Assembly: GCA_000727475.1 (NCBI GenBank)
Contig: KL647312.1
Span: 1,686,793 to 1,750,792, forward strand
Direction: 5' to 3'
DNA length: 64,000 bases
Origin: Sarcocystis neurona
Lineage: Eukaryota > Apicomplexa > Conoidasida > Eucoccidiorida > Sarcocystidae
The notes under the pieces are model-generated. The model made no database searches and was not told where the DNA came from. It saw only the letters and a program-made list of their open reading frames with translations. Position 1 is the stretch's first letter; each line of letters opens with the position of its first letter. Shown in pieces: positions 21,981-34,300 of the stretch. The translations under genes and the position numbers were made by a program.

Positions 21981-22526
21981 ATAACATTGCTTGAGGGTGT
22001 TGAGATATCTTCTCTCCTCGCTGTATTCCCACGTGGTGATGGGCTGCAAAAAAGTCCATCTGCAACAGCCGTTACAAGGGTTAAAACGGAAGGAGAAACT
22101 GGTAACAAGGGACGTGCGGCATGCAAGACTTCCTAAAAGGCAACGCCTGCGTTCTCGTCAAGGTGCCGTAGTAGTACCAGCAAGAAGAGCGAGCACTCGA
22201 GCGGTGACTTTTTTCGGGGCGGCTCAGCAACAGAGCGCTTCGTGTGGTGTACATACACCCGCCGTCTGCTCGACGTGGGCAGTCACGTCAGACTCTTCTT
22301 TGAGCAGCGGACAAGGGACTTGCTCTAGTGCAAAGGGAGCTTCACGTAGAGGAGTTCTGAACGTTGTTTACACCGCTGCGTACGTTGTTACTGCTTTCCC
22401 GTTGCCGCTCCCGTCGATCTGTGTGCGTATCTCTGCGGCAAACTCGTGTTACTCTTCCCCTGCATCTGTCCTGTTGTATAACTGCTGTAGCTGCTGCTGC
22501 TCCGTCTGCGACTGCTGCTGCGGCCT

Positions 22527-22712
22527 CCACTGCTGCAGCCTTCACTGCTGCAGCCTTCACTGCTGCAGCCTTCACTGCTGCAGCCTTCACTGCTGCAGCC
22601 TTCACTGCTGCAGCCTTCACTGCTGCAGCCTTCACTGCTGCAGCCTTCACTGCTGCAGCCTTCACTGCTGCAGCCTTCACTGCTGCAGCCTCCACTGCTG
22701 CAACCTTCACTG
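22527..22712. repeat. 15-bp tandem array, about 12 copies
   Basis: Unit CACTGCTGCAGCCTT, nearly identical copy to copy, with CTCC and CAACC variants at the edges. Because 15 is a multiple of three, it encodes a perfect pentapeptide in every frame (for example KAAAV on minus and FTAAA on plus). A shorter, more diverged block of the same unit returns at about 22860-22950. Confidence 0.95.
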
Positions 22713-23095
22713 CTGCAGCGCTTCACTGCTGCCGTCATCGCTGAGCAGTGTGCTGCCGCCGGCACTGCTGAGCAGTCTGCTGCTGCGATCACTACTGAGC
22801 CCTCTGCTGCTGCTGTCACTGCTGAGCACTCTGCTGCTGCCGTCACTGCTGAGCAGACTGCTGCAGCCTTCACTACTGCAGCCTTCACTGCTGCACCCTT
22901 CACTGCTGCAACCTTCACTGCTGCAGCGCTTCACTGCTGCAGCCTTCACTGCTGCCGTCATCGCTGAGCAGTGTGCTGCCGCCGGCACTGCTGAGCAGTC
23001 TGCCGCTGCGATCACTGCTGAGCCCTCTGCTGCTGCTGTCAGTGCTGAGCACTCTGCTGCTGCCGTCACTGCTGAGGAGACTGCTGCCGCCCCCT
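22701..23095. repeat. 223-bp direct duplication
   Basis: GCCGTCATCGCTGAGCAGTG occurs at 22731 and again at 22954, and the flanking order of GAGCAG, GAGCCC and GAGCAC triplets is kept over about 150 bp. The two copies are separated by the second block of the 15-bp unit, so array and flank were probably duplicated together. Confidence 0.85.
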
Positions 23096-23834
23096 CACTG
23101 CTGCCTGTTTCCCTACGAGGCCTGCTGTGCTCCTTCTGGGAGTGCCGTTGTTTTTCCGGCAGTTCCTGCTGCTGCGAATGCTGTGCGTAGCTTTGGCTCT
23201 CCTGCGTCCAACGCTGCTGGCGCTTCTTCGTCCGACTTTCTCGCCCTGGCTGCTGCCTTCAACGTACACTGGCGGTGCCGCTGCCCTTTTCCGCTTCTCT
23301 TTTCTCACGTTGCTGGTGCTGCTGCTGTCTCACTCGCTGCCGTTGGGGCTGCCACCCCTCCCTTCGCTGCTGCTCCCTCGGGCTGCTGCTGTAGAAGCTG
23401 CGTGCTGCTACCAGTCCTGTTGCTGCTGCTGCTCCTGCTTTGTGTGCTGCTGCAGTTTTTATGTCGCTGCCGTGGCAGCTGCTGTTTTTCTGACTGCGAC
23501 GGTTCCTGCTGACGCCCGTCTTGCTGTTTCTTCTGGTGCTTCACTTGCTGCTGCCTCAGGTGTGGCTGCAATATGGCTTCTGCTGCTGCATCTTCTTCAC
23601 GTGCTGCTGCTGGTGCTGCTATCTCGTATCACAGGCGCGGCTACTGCCGCTGCCGTCACCTGGGCGCGAAGCACAAGTCGTGCCGTTTCCACGCTGCACA
23701 GGAACGAACCTGCTCCGCGGTCGCACCTGCATGGCGACAGCGCGTGTACCCAGGGCTGTATGCAAATCGACTCAATTCCAGCTGACGTTCCTGGATACGA
23801 AAACAAATGGATACTACACGTGTATACTCAAGCG

Positions 23835-24290
23835 TCACCAGCTGATGGTGCACGGAAGCTCGTATACGAAAGTGCCTAGTTACATACATGCATATATATC
23901 TGTCTCTGTATATATATAAATAGGTAGATATACAGATAAGCGCACGCATCACCACCTGATGGTGTATGGAAGCCCGTAGTCGCAAGTGATCACTACAATC
24001 TATCTATCTATATATATATATATAGATATAGACGGATAGGTGGATAGGTGCATAGATGCACATACCCTTACCTAGTGGGACAGGAGAAGAGCCCGTATGC
24101 AAAATTGCATATTTGCATATATGTGTATCGTGTGCATCTACGTAGGCACACGCGACAATACCTGATGGTGCATGGAAGCCCGTATACAAAAATGAACCAT
24201 TACATATATATATATATACGTACATGTGTATATGGATGCACATACCACTACGTAGTGGGTCACGGAAGGAGCCCACATACAGAAGTGAAC
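23835..24290. repeat. Five-unit degenerate repeat of about 90-115 bp
   Basis: The core CTGATGGTGCAYGGAAGCCC recurs near 23842, 23957 and 24162, with diverged members near 24073 and 24255 (YTAGTGGG, then GAGCCC). Each core is followed by a TATA-rich spacer. It lies in intergenic DNA. Confidence 0.65.
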
Positions 24291-24711
24291 AACTAGATAT
24301 ACACATAGTTGTGTCCAGATACACTAGTACATATGTCACGAGACGTAGACGGCTCTACCCGCCAGTTTCGGTGGAAGCAGGCCTTTTTCCCCCGTATACA
24401 CGTACGCGTCTGCGTACTTTATATACGCGTACGTGGTTGGGGCAGGCGAGCTGCAGCAGATGTGGATGTGACAAGTGGTCGCGAACGAAACCCCAAAACG
24501 CACACGTACGCCCGTCTACGCATGAAAAAAGTGAGTACCACGCTGCCTGTTTGTCTACCTACCTGTGTGTATGCAGACATACGTGTAGTCATGTGCACAT
24601 ATGCGACACTTTGCCGGTGCCTCAACGGGGAGGTGGATGTGAAGTACTGGACCCATCAGCCATCTTTGCTCAACACGTTTGTTTCTCCTTGCTGACAACC
24701 CGCCCTATACA

Positions 24712-24850
24712 GAAGTCGTCTTTAATAACGACTATCTGGTGTACTGTCGCCACGCTTTCCTTATATATATATATACATATATATGTGTAAAGAGAGAGAA
24801 GCCGTCCTTCAGTAACGACAATCTGGTGTACTTGCGCCACGCTTTCCAGC
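24712..24850. repeat. Direct duplication of about 90 bp
   Basis: A block ending TCTGGTGTACTGTCGCCACG at 24741-24760 recurs as TCTGGTGTACTTGCGCCACG at about 24822-24841, both followed by CTTTCC. The copies are separated by a TATA microsatellite. Confidence 0.8.
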
Positions 24851-27651
24851 TACGTATATATATATATGTATACATATGCGTATATACATATACACACGCA
24901 CCTTTGTGCATTTGGGTGCAGCTGGTCTTCGGCGCGCGCGCGATTGTCGTGAGAATCGGAAGGCTACTGTTGAAAGCCGACTGCGACTGCCTGTGCGGAA
25001 AATGTTGGGCGAACCATGTACTGAGGCGTGCGAAGTTTCACTTCGTACTCTGTAGCCGTGCGTACGTGTCACATACGCATGTGCATCTGCGAATGTACTT
25101 CCTTAACCACGTACTCACATGGATCTATAAGTGTACACATACATGCCTGTACATCCACCTCTATGTGCGGGTGGTGTTCATGTATAGGCGGGCCTGTGTG
25201 TCTACGTAAGTCCCATCGGAAGACTGTGCAGCCTGCGCATGCGCGGCACGATCATTCCGTTCCGCACTGCTGGCGCGCACCACGTCTCTCGTGCGTGCAT
25301 TCACGTGATTTGTGCAGCGCTTGAGTCGCGTGACTTCGCTGCAGCCCTCTGCTCCCCAGGGGCAAAAAATGTCGGCGCGATCCAGTAACAGGGCAGTCAC
25401 TGCTGACGACAAAGTTTTCTTGTTCTGTCCCACGTGGCCCTGTGTATGGGTACGTTGCGCTGTGGATCTATGTATACGAATGCGCCCCTTTCTCTGCATA
25501 AATTCTTGATATAAGCATTCCCATTGACCTAGCTAAAAGTGGACGGCCGTATACAGCAGCGGGGTAATGCGTAGAGCGCTGCATACTGTTGTGGCCACCT
25601 CTCGCTCTACATCTCCGGACATATGCACATGTGCACACAGACATCTAATCAGTCGTACAGGAATATGTATAGATATATATAGAGAGAGAGGTGCGTTCCG
25701 TAGCCACGACGCCTACAAACACACGTACACACCACCTCAGATACATGCAGGCTTGAACGAGACAAGGAATCGTGGACCTACGCGGCGCTGTCAGACGTGC
25801 ATCTTTCTATGATACATAGCGATGTATTTATCTGGCGACTAGAGGCCTCTTCTCGAGGCAGGGTCAATGCTCATATAATATATATATATATATGTGTGGG
25901 ACGCCCCGAGAGCCGCGCACGTAACCTGAGCCTGCAGAGGGAGTTGTATCCACGTATGTGTGTCCGACGTTGTACGAGGATGAAATACTCCGGTGCGCTG
26001 CAGCGTTGATTCATTCTTTAGCGGGGGGTTGGCCACAGTGCATGTGAAAGCGCTACACTGTTCCGCCGCATATCTGCGTCTCTCGAATTACTGCTTCGCA
26101 GCGGCCCGTCGCACAGCATGCGCGTCCAAGTATAAATATATACAGGCGTGCACGCATGCAAAGTCTACCGTGTCCGTGAATATCTTCTTGTACACGCGAC
26201 GACACAAGTAGGTGCGTCTCCAGAAAACTGTAGAATAGACATTCTCTGGACCAGGTTCTCTTTCTTTTCTTTGTGTGTCGCTCTACAAAATTTGTTGCAC
26301 GTATCGCGAACGGAGTGCGTAGCTACGCGTTCACTCGTCCGTGCAAAGTGGGAGCAGAAATGACTCCGCTTCTCTGTCTGCGTGTGTGTGTGGAGAGAAA
26401 GCGACAGCCACACACGTGCCCACACGAACACATGCGCGTGCACCTCTCCGTACGTGGGCGGAAGGTTTTCCGAAGTCGGCGGGTCGGCAGACGTGTGCCT
26501 CTTCACGTGCGTGACACAAAGGACGGTCGCCCCCCTCGCTTTTTTGAGAAGTGCAGGCGATCGCATGCGCACAGGTGCTACCGCTAAGACGGGACGTTGC
26601 GAGTCCCAACCGTAGTCGCACGCAAAAAAACAGCTGCGCCTCTCCGGCAAGTGCGTACCCATCAGCTTCTCTCCGTCACTTCTACACGTCCGTACGTGTC
26701 TACACGCTTCACCCAGCCGTATGTGTCCGTGTACACAGAGATAGATACTCATACACGTTACCACCTACACACATCCTCATATACGTGTACGTATGTGTGC
26801 GCCCGCAGGTGTGCACGTGTGGGTGGAGAGAAAGACTAGTATTCTCTCTTTTTATGTACAAGAAGTACACGCACACGCGCGGGCATCCGGTCCTTTTCGG
26901 TTGTCGCTTATTCACGCGTTTGCACACGGACGAAGGCACGTACTTGCATACAAGTGTTTACACACATGCATACACACATACATACGTATACGCACACTTG
27001 TTTGCATGTATACTCATATATAGAGAGAGCGATATGCGTCACATCTGCACTCAAAGAAGAAGGAGCCATGGACCACCACAAGTCTCCCGCCCTTTCCTCC
27101 CTGGAAAGAGACACTTTTCGCGGGACCGCCCGATCACGTTACGCATACAAATATATATGCAAACGCTTGCCTACAGTCATGTGCCTCTACGCTGCGACGT
27201 ACGCACTATGTATATATATGTATACATGTGGACATGTTCGTGAACCCACGCGTGTACGTCGAGGTGGTACACGTACACGTATACACACTTGTGTATCTCC
27301 ATGTGCTGCCGAAGCGGGTTATATAGCCAGGTCCTGTTCAAGTGGCCTGGTAGTGGCGGGTCGTCAGGAAGATATCTCTATGTAAACACAGAAGCGTTGT
27401 CCCTGGTTCTCCGCGACGGTCATATATCCACAAACATACAGATAGACGACTGGGCTCATCGTCAGCCGTTTCTACACATGTGTTTGTGCTGCTGCAGTCA
27501 GTCTTCGTATACAAGGAGTGTATAAGAAGAGAGAGAAGAGAACATAGAGGGGAAACAGATGGAGAGGAACACAGAGATACACATAGCGAAAGACGGATAG
27601 AGCGGTGCTTCGTCCGGTTTCCCCCTCCGTTCCATGCGTGTGTGGGGTGTG

Positions 27652-28377
27652 CTAGGCGACGAGACGTATAGGCTGGTAGTGCCACCAGAGAGTATTGAGC
27701 GGGTGGACCAGAACAGCAATCGCAGCAGAGAAAACGCCAGGGACGCATGCGACCATGGTGACGCTGTGACAGAGCACTGCGCCTCTTCTTCTCATGCTGC
27801 TGCTGCTGCATCTCCCCTCCCCCTCTGCAGCGCCACCGGCTGCGCGGCTCTGCACTGCGTCTCCATCCGCAGCAGCAGCAGTAGCAGCGGTGGCGTCGCT
27901 GTGTCTCGTCGCTGCACGCGCAGACGACGCTTCTCGACGAGTTCGTTCCTGCTCGCTTTGATGCTGCTGCTGCTGCGTCCTCTCCCGGTCGCTGCTTTCT
28001 CCCTCCGGCGGCTCCTCCTTCGTCGTCTCCGCGTCCGCTCTCCTCTCTTCTTCCGCCTTCTGCACCTGCTTTTGCTGGCCTCCGCTTTTTGGCTGCTGCA
28101 GTCGCTGGTGCTGCTGTCGCTGTTGCTGCTTCTTCCTGCGGTGCTCCAGCAACGCTTGGCGTCGCTGCAGGCGCAGCGCTCGGGCTGGAAGAATGGGATG
28201 CAGCAGGTGGTGGCACAGCGTGCCTGCCCACAGCAGGCCGTCCGGCAGCAGGTCGCTACCGTTGTGGCTACTGCTGCTGCTAGCGAAAGGGACTACGAAG
28301 ACTGTGCAGTGCTGCAGCGGCTGCTCGTACAAATTCTCCACGTAGACTTGTAGCGTGAACGGCCGGTGCAGGGGCAC
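27652..28377 (-). CDS. TRS120: Trs120-like gene, exon 11 and stop
   Basis: Acceptor GCGAACCAG (phase 0). It opens VPLHRPFTLQVYVENLYEQP, the last sandwich, followed by a G-T-L-hydrophobic segment (LLWAGTLCHHLLHPILPA), a Gln/Glu/Arg-rich coiled-coil-like insertion, and a final VTMVACVPGVFSAAIAVLV strand pair before the stop at 27652. The terminal P-G-x-hydrophobic pattern is usual for the family C terminus. Confidence 0.8.
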   Translation of the reverse strand: MPLHRPFTLQVYVENLYEQPLQHCTVFVVPFASSSSSHNGSDLLPDGLLWAGTLCHHLLHPILPARALRLQRRQALLEHRRKKQQQRQQHQRLQQPKSGGQQKQVQKAEEERRADAETTKEEPPEGESSDRERTQQQQHQSEQERTRREASSARAATRHSDATAATAAAADGDAVQSRAAGGAAEGEGRCSSSSMRRRGAVLCHSVTMVACVPGVFSAAIAVLVHPLNTLWWHYQPIRLVA

Positions 28378-31300
28378 CTGGTTCGCAGATAACACCGCGC
28401 AGGAACAGCAGCAAGACAACAACAGGGGTGTCATGAGCAGCAGTAGCGCCACCGGAAGCCTCGACAGCTCCTGAAGCACGAGCGCAGCAGCGCCAGGAGC
28501 AGCAACAACAGCGCAAGAGCAACACACGCGAACCACAAGAGGGGCAGCAGGAGCAGCAGCACAGTGACCTAGCGGCCATACAAGGAGGCGCCGCAGCAGC
28601 AGCCGCGGCACCAGAAGCAGCAGCGTCAACAGCAGAAACAACCGCCACAAAGAAGCAGCAGCAGCAGAGGGGAGCGCGGTGGAGGGGGCCGGTCGCAGTT
28701 TTCTCCTCCTCAAGAAAGGAGCAGCGGCAAAGCAGCAACAACAGCGAACGATCGAAGGGCAATATATCAAGCGCGCCAGAAGAGTACCCCCCTGCAGCAG
28801 GAGGAAGCAGCATTGACAACTTCATCATGCGCCAGCAGCAACAGCAGCGGCAGCGGCAGGAGCGCCTCCGGGGAAGCAGCAAAAGGCCACCATAGCAGCA
28901 AAAAGCATCCCCCCCCCCCTCCCGCAGCAGCAGCAGCAGCTGAAGCAGGAGAGTCAAGAGCAACCCCGTCAGCGGCAGCAGCAGCAACAGAAACGTCGAG
29001 TGTGCCCAAGCAGCACACAGGCCCCCTTGTACGGGAAAAACGGCGACGCAGGCAGTATAGCGCACGAATCCGCAGCAGCAGGTGCAGCAGGGATGGCGTG
29101 GGAAGGAAGAGGAGGAGAAGCAGCCGTCACAACAGCAGAAGCAACTGCAGGAGGTGAACAGAGTCTCACGACGACCGCGGCGAGAGTCACCAGCGTCTCC
29201 AGGGTAACAGCAGCAGCATCGCAGCAGTCGCAGAAGAGGAGGATCGGCGAAGCGACATAGCGCACAGGCAGACGCAGCGGAAGCAGCAGCAGGATGGTAC
29301 AAAGATGGAGCAACAGCAGCAGCGACGGGAGGACGGGCAGGAGCAGCAGCAAGAGAATCTGCCGGAAGCAGTAGACCCGCACGCGTGCGCGCACAGCAGC
29401 AGTACCGGCAGCTGCAGCAGTACCAGCAGCGGCAGACAGAACACAGCAAGTAGCCAAAACGAAAGCCAAGCAGAAGCAGGCACCGGGGCGTCGTCGCAGC
29501 ATAAGTCTCACAAGCGCGCTCAGCCGGCGCGCGCAGGCTGCAGCAGACCAATCAGGAACCAAACAGCCACCACGCGTCAAAACAGCAACAGGAGCAGCAG
29601 GCAATACCCCAGGAAGGCAGTAGCAGCAAGGTGCAGAAGTTTGCTGCAGCAGCCGAATCAGTCAGTACGCGTCAGAAGAGCCGCAGCAGCAGCAGGCAAC
29701 ACAGCAGCAACGCAGTACCAGCAGGATGCACATGTTTGCTGCTGCCCGAACGCGCCCGTCAGGCACTAGCCGCTCACATCTACGCACACCCGCATGTGAA
29801 TGTATGTCCACTTACATACGTGGATTACGATGTACGCGCGCACAGGCGTTCGTGTACGTATCTACACGCATATCGCGCTTTACGAAGAGTAACATATATG
29901 AAGCAAACGAGGCCACATCCACAGAAGAAAGAAGACGCGTGCGTCAACACGAAGGCACGACAGACTCCCGCAAGCTGCACCGGTAAAAACGCGGATCGAC
30001 TTTCCAGAAAAATATTCAACGAAGGGGGTTCCTCAGCAAACGAAACGTCATCCCTGGTGCACACCGCGGAAATGCGCTACACAAACACAACGTATACATA
30101 TATATATATATATATATTGGAGAGATACATATACGTAACAGATACACATATAGAGATAGACTGATATGTAGAAGGAAGAGAGAGAGAAGCACGCACAGAT
30201 ACGCCTCTTTATATGTGTAAATGCTGAAACTCCAACATATATATAGATGTAAATGCAGTACGTATACAGGTTAGAGGCCTATATGTAACATTTAGGTATA
30301 GACCTATATGGATAGATTGATATCTAGAAGGACAAAGACACATATGTATATATGCACACAAGAACACCTGTATATAAGTGTAACTGCTGAAACGCCCACA
30401 TATATATATATATGTATACGTATATATCAAATGTTGAAAAAGAGGGACGCCTATATATAGCAGATACACATATATACATAGAGAAGGACAGAGAGGAGAG
30501 ACGTATATACACACAAAGACGCCTGTATATACGTATATAAAAAAGGAGAGGGAGTAAGATGATAGGTGTTCACAAAAGAGGATGCATGCACGGGTTCTCT
30601 CTATATAGAGACGTAGATGTTTGCATGCACAACAAGGACACCTTTCTCTCTTCCGCTCTGCGTAAAGACATATATATATATGTGTATGGGGGAAATAAAG
30701 AAAGAGAAATAGATACATAGATAGAACATAGCTCAATACTGCGTATATGCGTGCATGCATGCCCTTACGCGGTAGCAGTCGGAGTGTAGCCTGGGAGCCT
30801 TTGTGACAACTCTCTTGCTGCGTTGCCCGCTCGCAGTCGTTGGTGCTGCTGCAGCAGTGCCACGTCCTCTCTGGCTGCTGCCGCTGCTGCTTGCGCTTCC
30901 CCTTTCACGGCCCCTGCGCCTCTCCTTCCTCCCTCTGCTACCATGCCCAGGACGTCTCTTGCTGCTGCTGCTGCTGCGAATCCTGCTGCAGCCGCTGCTC
31001 CCTCTCTCCACGCTGCTACTACTGCTGACGCTGCTTTCTCTCCTACCGCTGCTGCTGCTGACGCTTCTTCCTCTTCTTCTGTTTCTCCTTCTCTCGCCCC
31101 TGCTCCCGCTGCCTCGCCCACCGCTGCGGCTTCGATCGCAGCTGTTGCTGCTTCGGTCGCTGCTGCTGCTTTGGTCGCTGCTGCTGCTGCTTCGATCGCT
31201 GTCGCTGCTGCTGCTTCTTCGGTCGCCACTGCTGCTCCTCGTCCGCCGTCTTCTGCGGTCGCGGTGGTGGGGACGCTCGTGCCTCAGCAGCAGGACCCGC

Positions 31301-34300
31301 GACCAGATGCGCACCTGCAACGGATATAGCAGAAGTGGCCACGCATCCACCGACAAATCCCCGGGAAGAAAAAAATCCTCATTTCCGCAGCCCGCAGTCC
31401 ATGCATATCTGTCTGTCCAGAGTGCACGACATTCTACAAACACGCGCACATCTCCGTATGTGTACACATATTATACATATATATATATAGATATATATAT
31501 ATATATTTACACATGTAATATATATACACATTTATACGTAGATGAAACATATATATATACACGTATAACAGTTACAGCCAAGCCGGTGAAAGAAACGAGA
31601 AACAGCTAGCTACCTTCTACAAACAACGCCCGAGATGAAGCATATGCCAGAAGAAGGCAGACATGTACATCATATGAAGCGTGTAACTGCTGTTGGGCCG
31701 GAGGACTCCGACACGCAGGTGCACCGAGGAGCCACACGTACTTCTTCCGTCTTTCTGCCGCCTGCTCTCTCCCTGCTGATGCCCGCTTTCTCCACACTTC
31801 ACTCAGCAGCAGCAGCGCCACAGCAAAAACGAGCTGTCCTGCACCCGCGCCACAGCTGTCACGTTGAAGTATATATATATATGCATGCCCACGCAGGCAG
31901 AGGAGGCACCAATACACGTGGACGTGCCACATGTGCAAGACAAGCCACACACACAGAGATGCATACAAACCCACATACGTACATATATATATATACAAGT
32001 ACACGCACATATACACACACTTACATAGACACACATATACACACATACATATACTTATGCACATCTATATTTATATCTATTTCTATATCTATCTATACAT
32101 ACATATATATATGTATAGATAGATAGGACAAACGTACATACATGTATACGTGCATGCATACATACATAGGTACGCTCACAAGTCACATATACAGACACAC
32201 ACATATACATATGCAGACACACACCTACTCACCTGTACATATATATATATATATATATACGTACATGCACATATACATACACTTACACAGACACACATAT
32301 ACACATGTATACACGTATATACATAAATATATACACGTACATGTGTGCGGACATTCGTAGACCATAGATACATACGGACATGTATATACCACCGTGTGGT
32401 TCATGCGAGAGAGGGTGTTTTTCAAAGGACGGGTGCATATTTCTGTTGAGGAAAATATCGGAACTTCTGCGTCACGAAGTTGCGGAACGCGAAGAAGCAG
32501 ACGCACACGCAGCAGCAGCACGTCTGACGCACTGTTCACCGTCGCTGGCGCTTCGATGTACGTACACCAGAACGGCGGTTCTGCGTGTTTTTCTCTGGGA
32601 GGCGCGGACACGCCGTGTGGTGAGTGAGTGGCACACGACGACGTGTACCTCTCCGGTGTACGTACACAGGAAAAATGTCTTTTGTGCCGCCTGTACAGAC
32701 ACCGGAGCATCTGCGTTCTCCGCCTCGTCCGGCGGTGTACGTACACACTGGGCTCGGCACGCGCATGTATTTCTCCAGTGGATCGGCAGTAGGCGCGCAC
32801 ACGAGGCAACGCACATATTGAGGTGTACGTACACCGGCAGTTCAGCAGCTCTGCACGCTCAAGGACGCTTCCTACGTGAACAGACCAGACGCGTCTGCGT
32901 ACACTGCACCACCACGGGCTGTACGTACACCACAACAACATCACTTGTGCGTGTGTACGCACACCTCCCCGTGCGGCTTCGTAGCGGAACAACGGCTCCG
33001 CGTCAGGCGGCCGATCTTGTCTGCCGCTGTAGCATCGCCGTAACTTCACTTGAAAACGGAAAGTCTTCCTTTCCACGTGTAACAGCAGTGTGCGGCCGGG
33101 TCACCCACGGCTCCACGAAGAAGGGAAGTTCATTTCCTCCGACGCAAAACCGAAGACGACCGTGTGACAAGCAGCACACACATGTCCTCTCCTGTATACG
33201 AATCGGCGTGCACACATGTGAGGGGTATGGGAACAATATATTTCTTCCTTTCTGTCTCTTGAGTCTTCTACACAGAGACGTCTATCCAGATGGTATAGAG
33301 TTGTCTCAGCAGAAAGACTCCTGCTGCCGGTACAAATCCACGTGGGCACAGGCGACTCTTGTGTGCACGTGTGTGTATCGCAGCAGGCTCCTGTTCTGCT
33401 CTAGGAAGTCTTCTTCTTCTCTCCCGAGTTCTGTGTGAAAGGCCTGCTACTACTGAGACCTGCGCATATCTATATTTATTCTACGTATGTCTATAATCGC
33501 CAAAAATACATACATGTCTATATATATGTAGAGACACAGAAACATAAAGACGCACACACAGAGAGAGAGGAAGAGGGACAGACAGACAGAGGGGGGAAGA
33601 GGAAGATAGGCGACGACTTCCGCGTATGTGGTCCTGGGCGCAGACGAAAATAGACGCAGAAGAAAGTAGTCGAATCTACAATAAAGCAGAAACGCACACA
33701 TGGCGACGGGAAGAGAAAGTGAAATACAGCACACCACTACAACAAAAATAGGCATCTCTGTGTACACACTTGTTCCCGCGTGCAGACCATAGACCAGTCC
33801 ACACTTCTACCATTCCGCAGATACATGTGTATGTATAGTCTCACAGATGTACACGTGTACTTGCTTTGTGTATATAGGTATATAGAGACACAGAGAGTAA
33901 AACGGAGAAAGCGAGAAAGGAAGAGAAGTTGTTTCCTGGTAAGTACGTAGAGCTACAAAGAGGGTGTAGGAGGTGGATTCCATGGTGCCACAACAGCGTC
34001 TACATTTACCTGCGGCGCGTTGAAGTGCAGCAGCTGCGACAGTTTTAGAAGAGCGTCCTCGGAGCCTCGCCAGGCTTCTTCCGTGTGCCGCGCATCGCTC
34101 GCTGCTGCTCCGGCGGGGCGTCCGGGTTCCGCTGCTGCAGCTGCTGCTGCTTCGTACCTACCTCTGCGACTGCTGCTGCTGCTGTTTCCCGCTGCCGCCG
34201 CTGCTGCTGCAGCGTCGTCCCGGGTGTTGCTGCTGTCCTGCAGTGCCAACCCGCCGGTGGCGCTGCGGCGCACGGCGGCTGCGGCAGCGGCGCCGCTGCT

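Larger units (their letters stand above)
22342..23640 (-). other. Candidate minus-strand coding segment, frame uncertain
   Basis: The minus strand is CAG-oriented and open for long stretches. From about 23637 to 23305 there is a Gln/Lys/Ser-rich frame (containing QPHLRQQQVKHQKKQQDGRQ) that ends at a TGA overlapping a good donor, GTGAGA. From about 22710 to 22342 there is a frame of KAAAV repeats ending in a hydrophilic Arg/Asn/Ser tail. The 15-bp and 223-bp repeats keep all frames open, so frame choice is not reliable. No family was recognised. The plus-strand alternatives are Leu/Cys-rich and look like complements. Confidence 0.3.
23650..27651. other. Intergenic region, microsatellites and degenerate repeats
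   Basis: No open frame here has domain features or coding-type triplet runs. The sequence is dominated by CATA/TACG-type alternating tracts and two local repeat families (listed separately). Tyr/Val/Cys/His-rich frames follow from the alternating DNA. The stop codon of the minus-strand Trs120 gene marks the right border. Confidence 0.6.

Noticed and set aside
20672..22126. Long frames crossing the N gap on both strands
   Set aside because: They exist only because N is not read as a stop; the visible parts are triplet repeat.
30765..31229. Ala/Glu-rich frame in exon 10
   Set aside because: It looks protein-like, but it does not fit the phase-0 join from exon 9 to exon 11. Kept only as an alternative.
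32557..32963. A CRISPR-like array of regularly spaced palindromes
   Set aside because: The genome is eukaryotic, the repeats are only 10-12 bp, the spacers vary from about 24 to 90 bp, and no cas genes are present.
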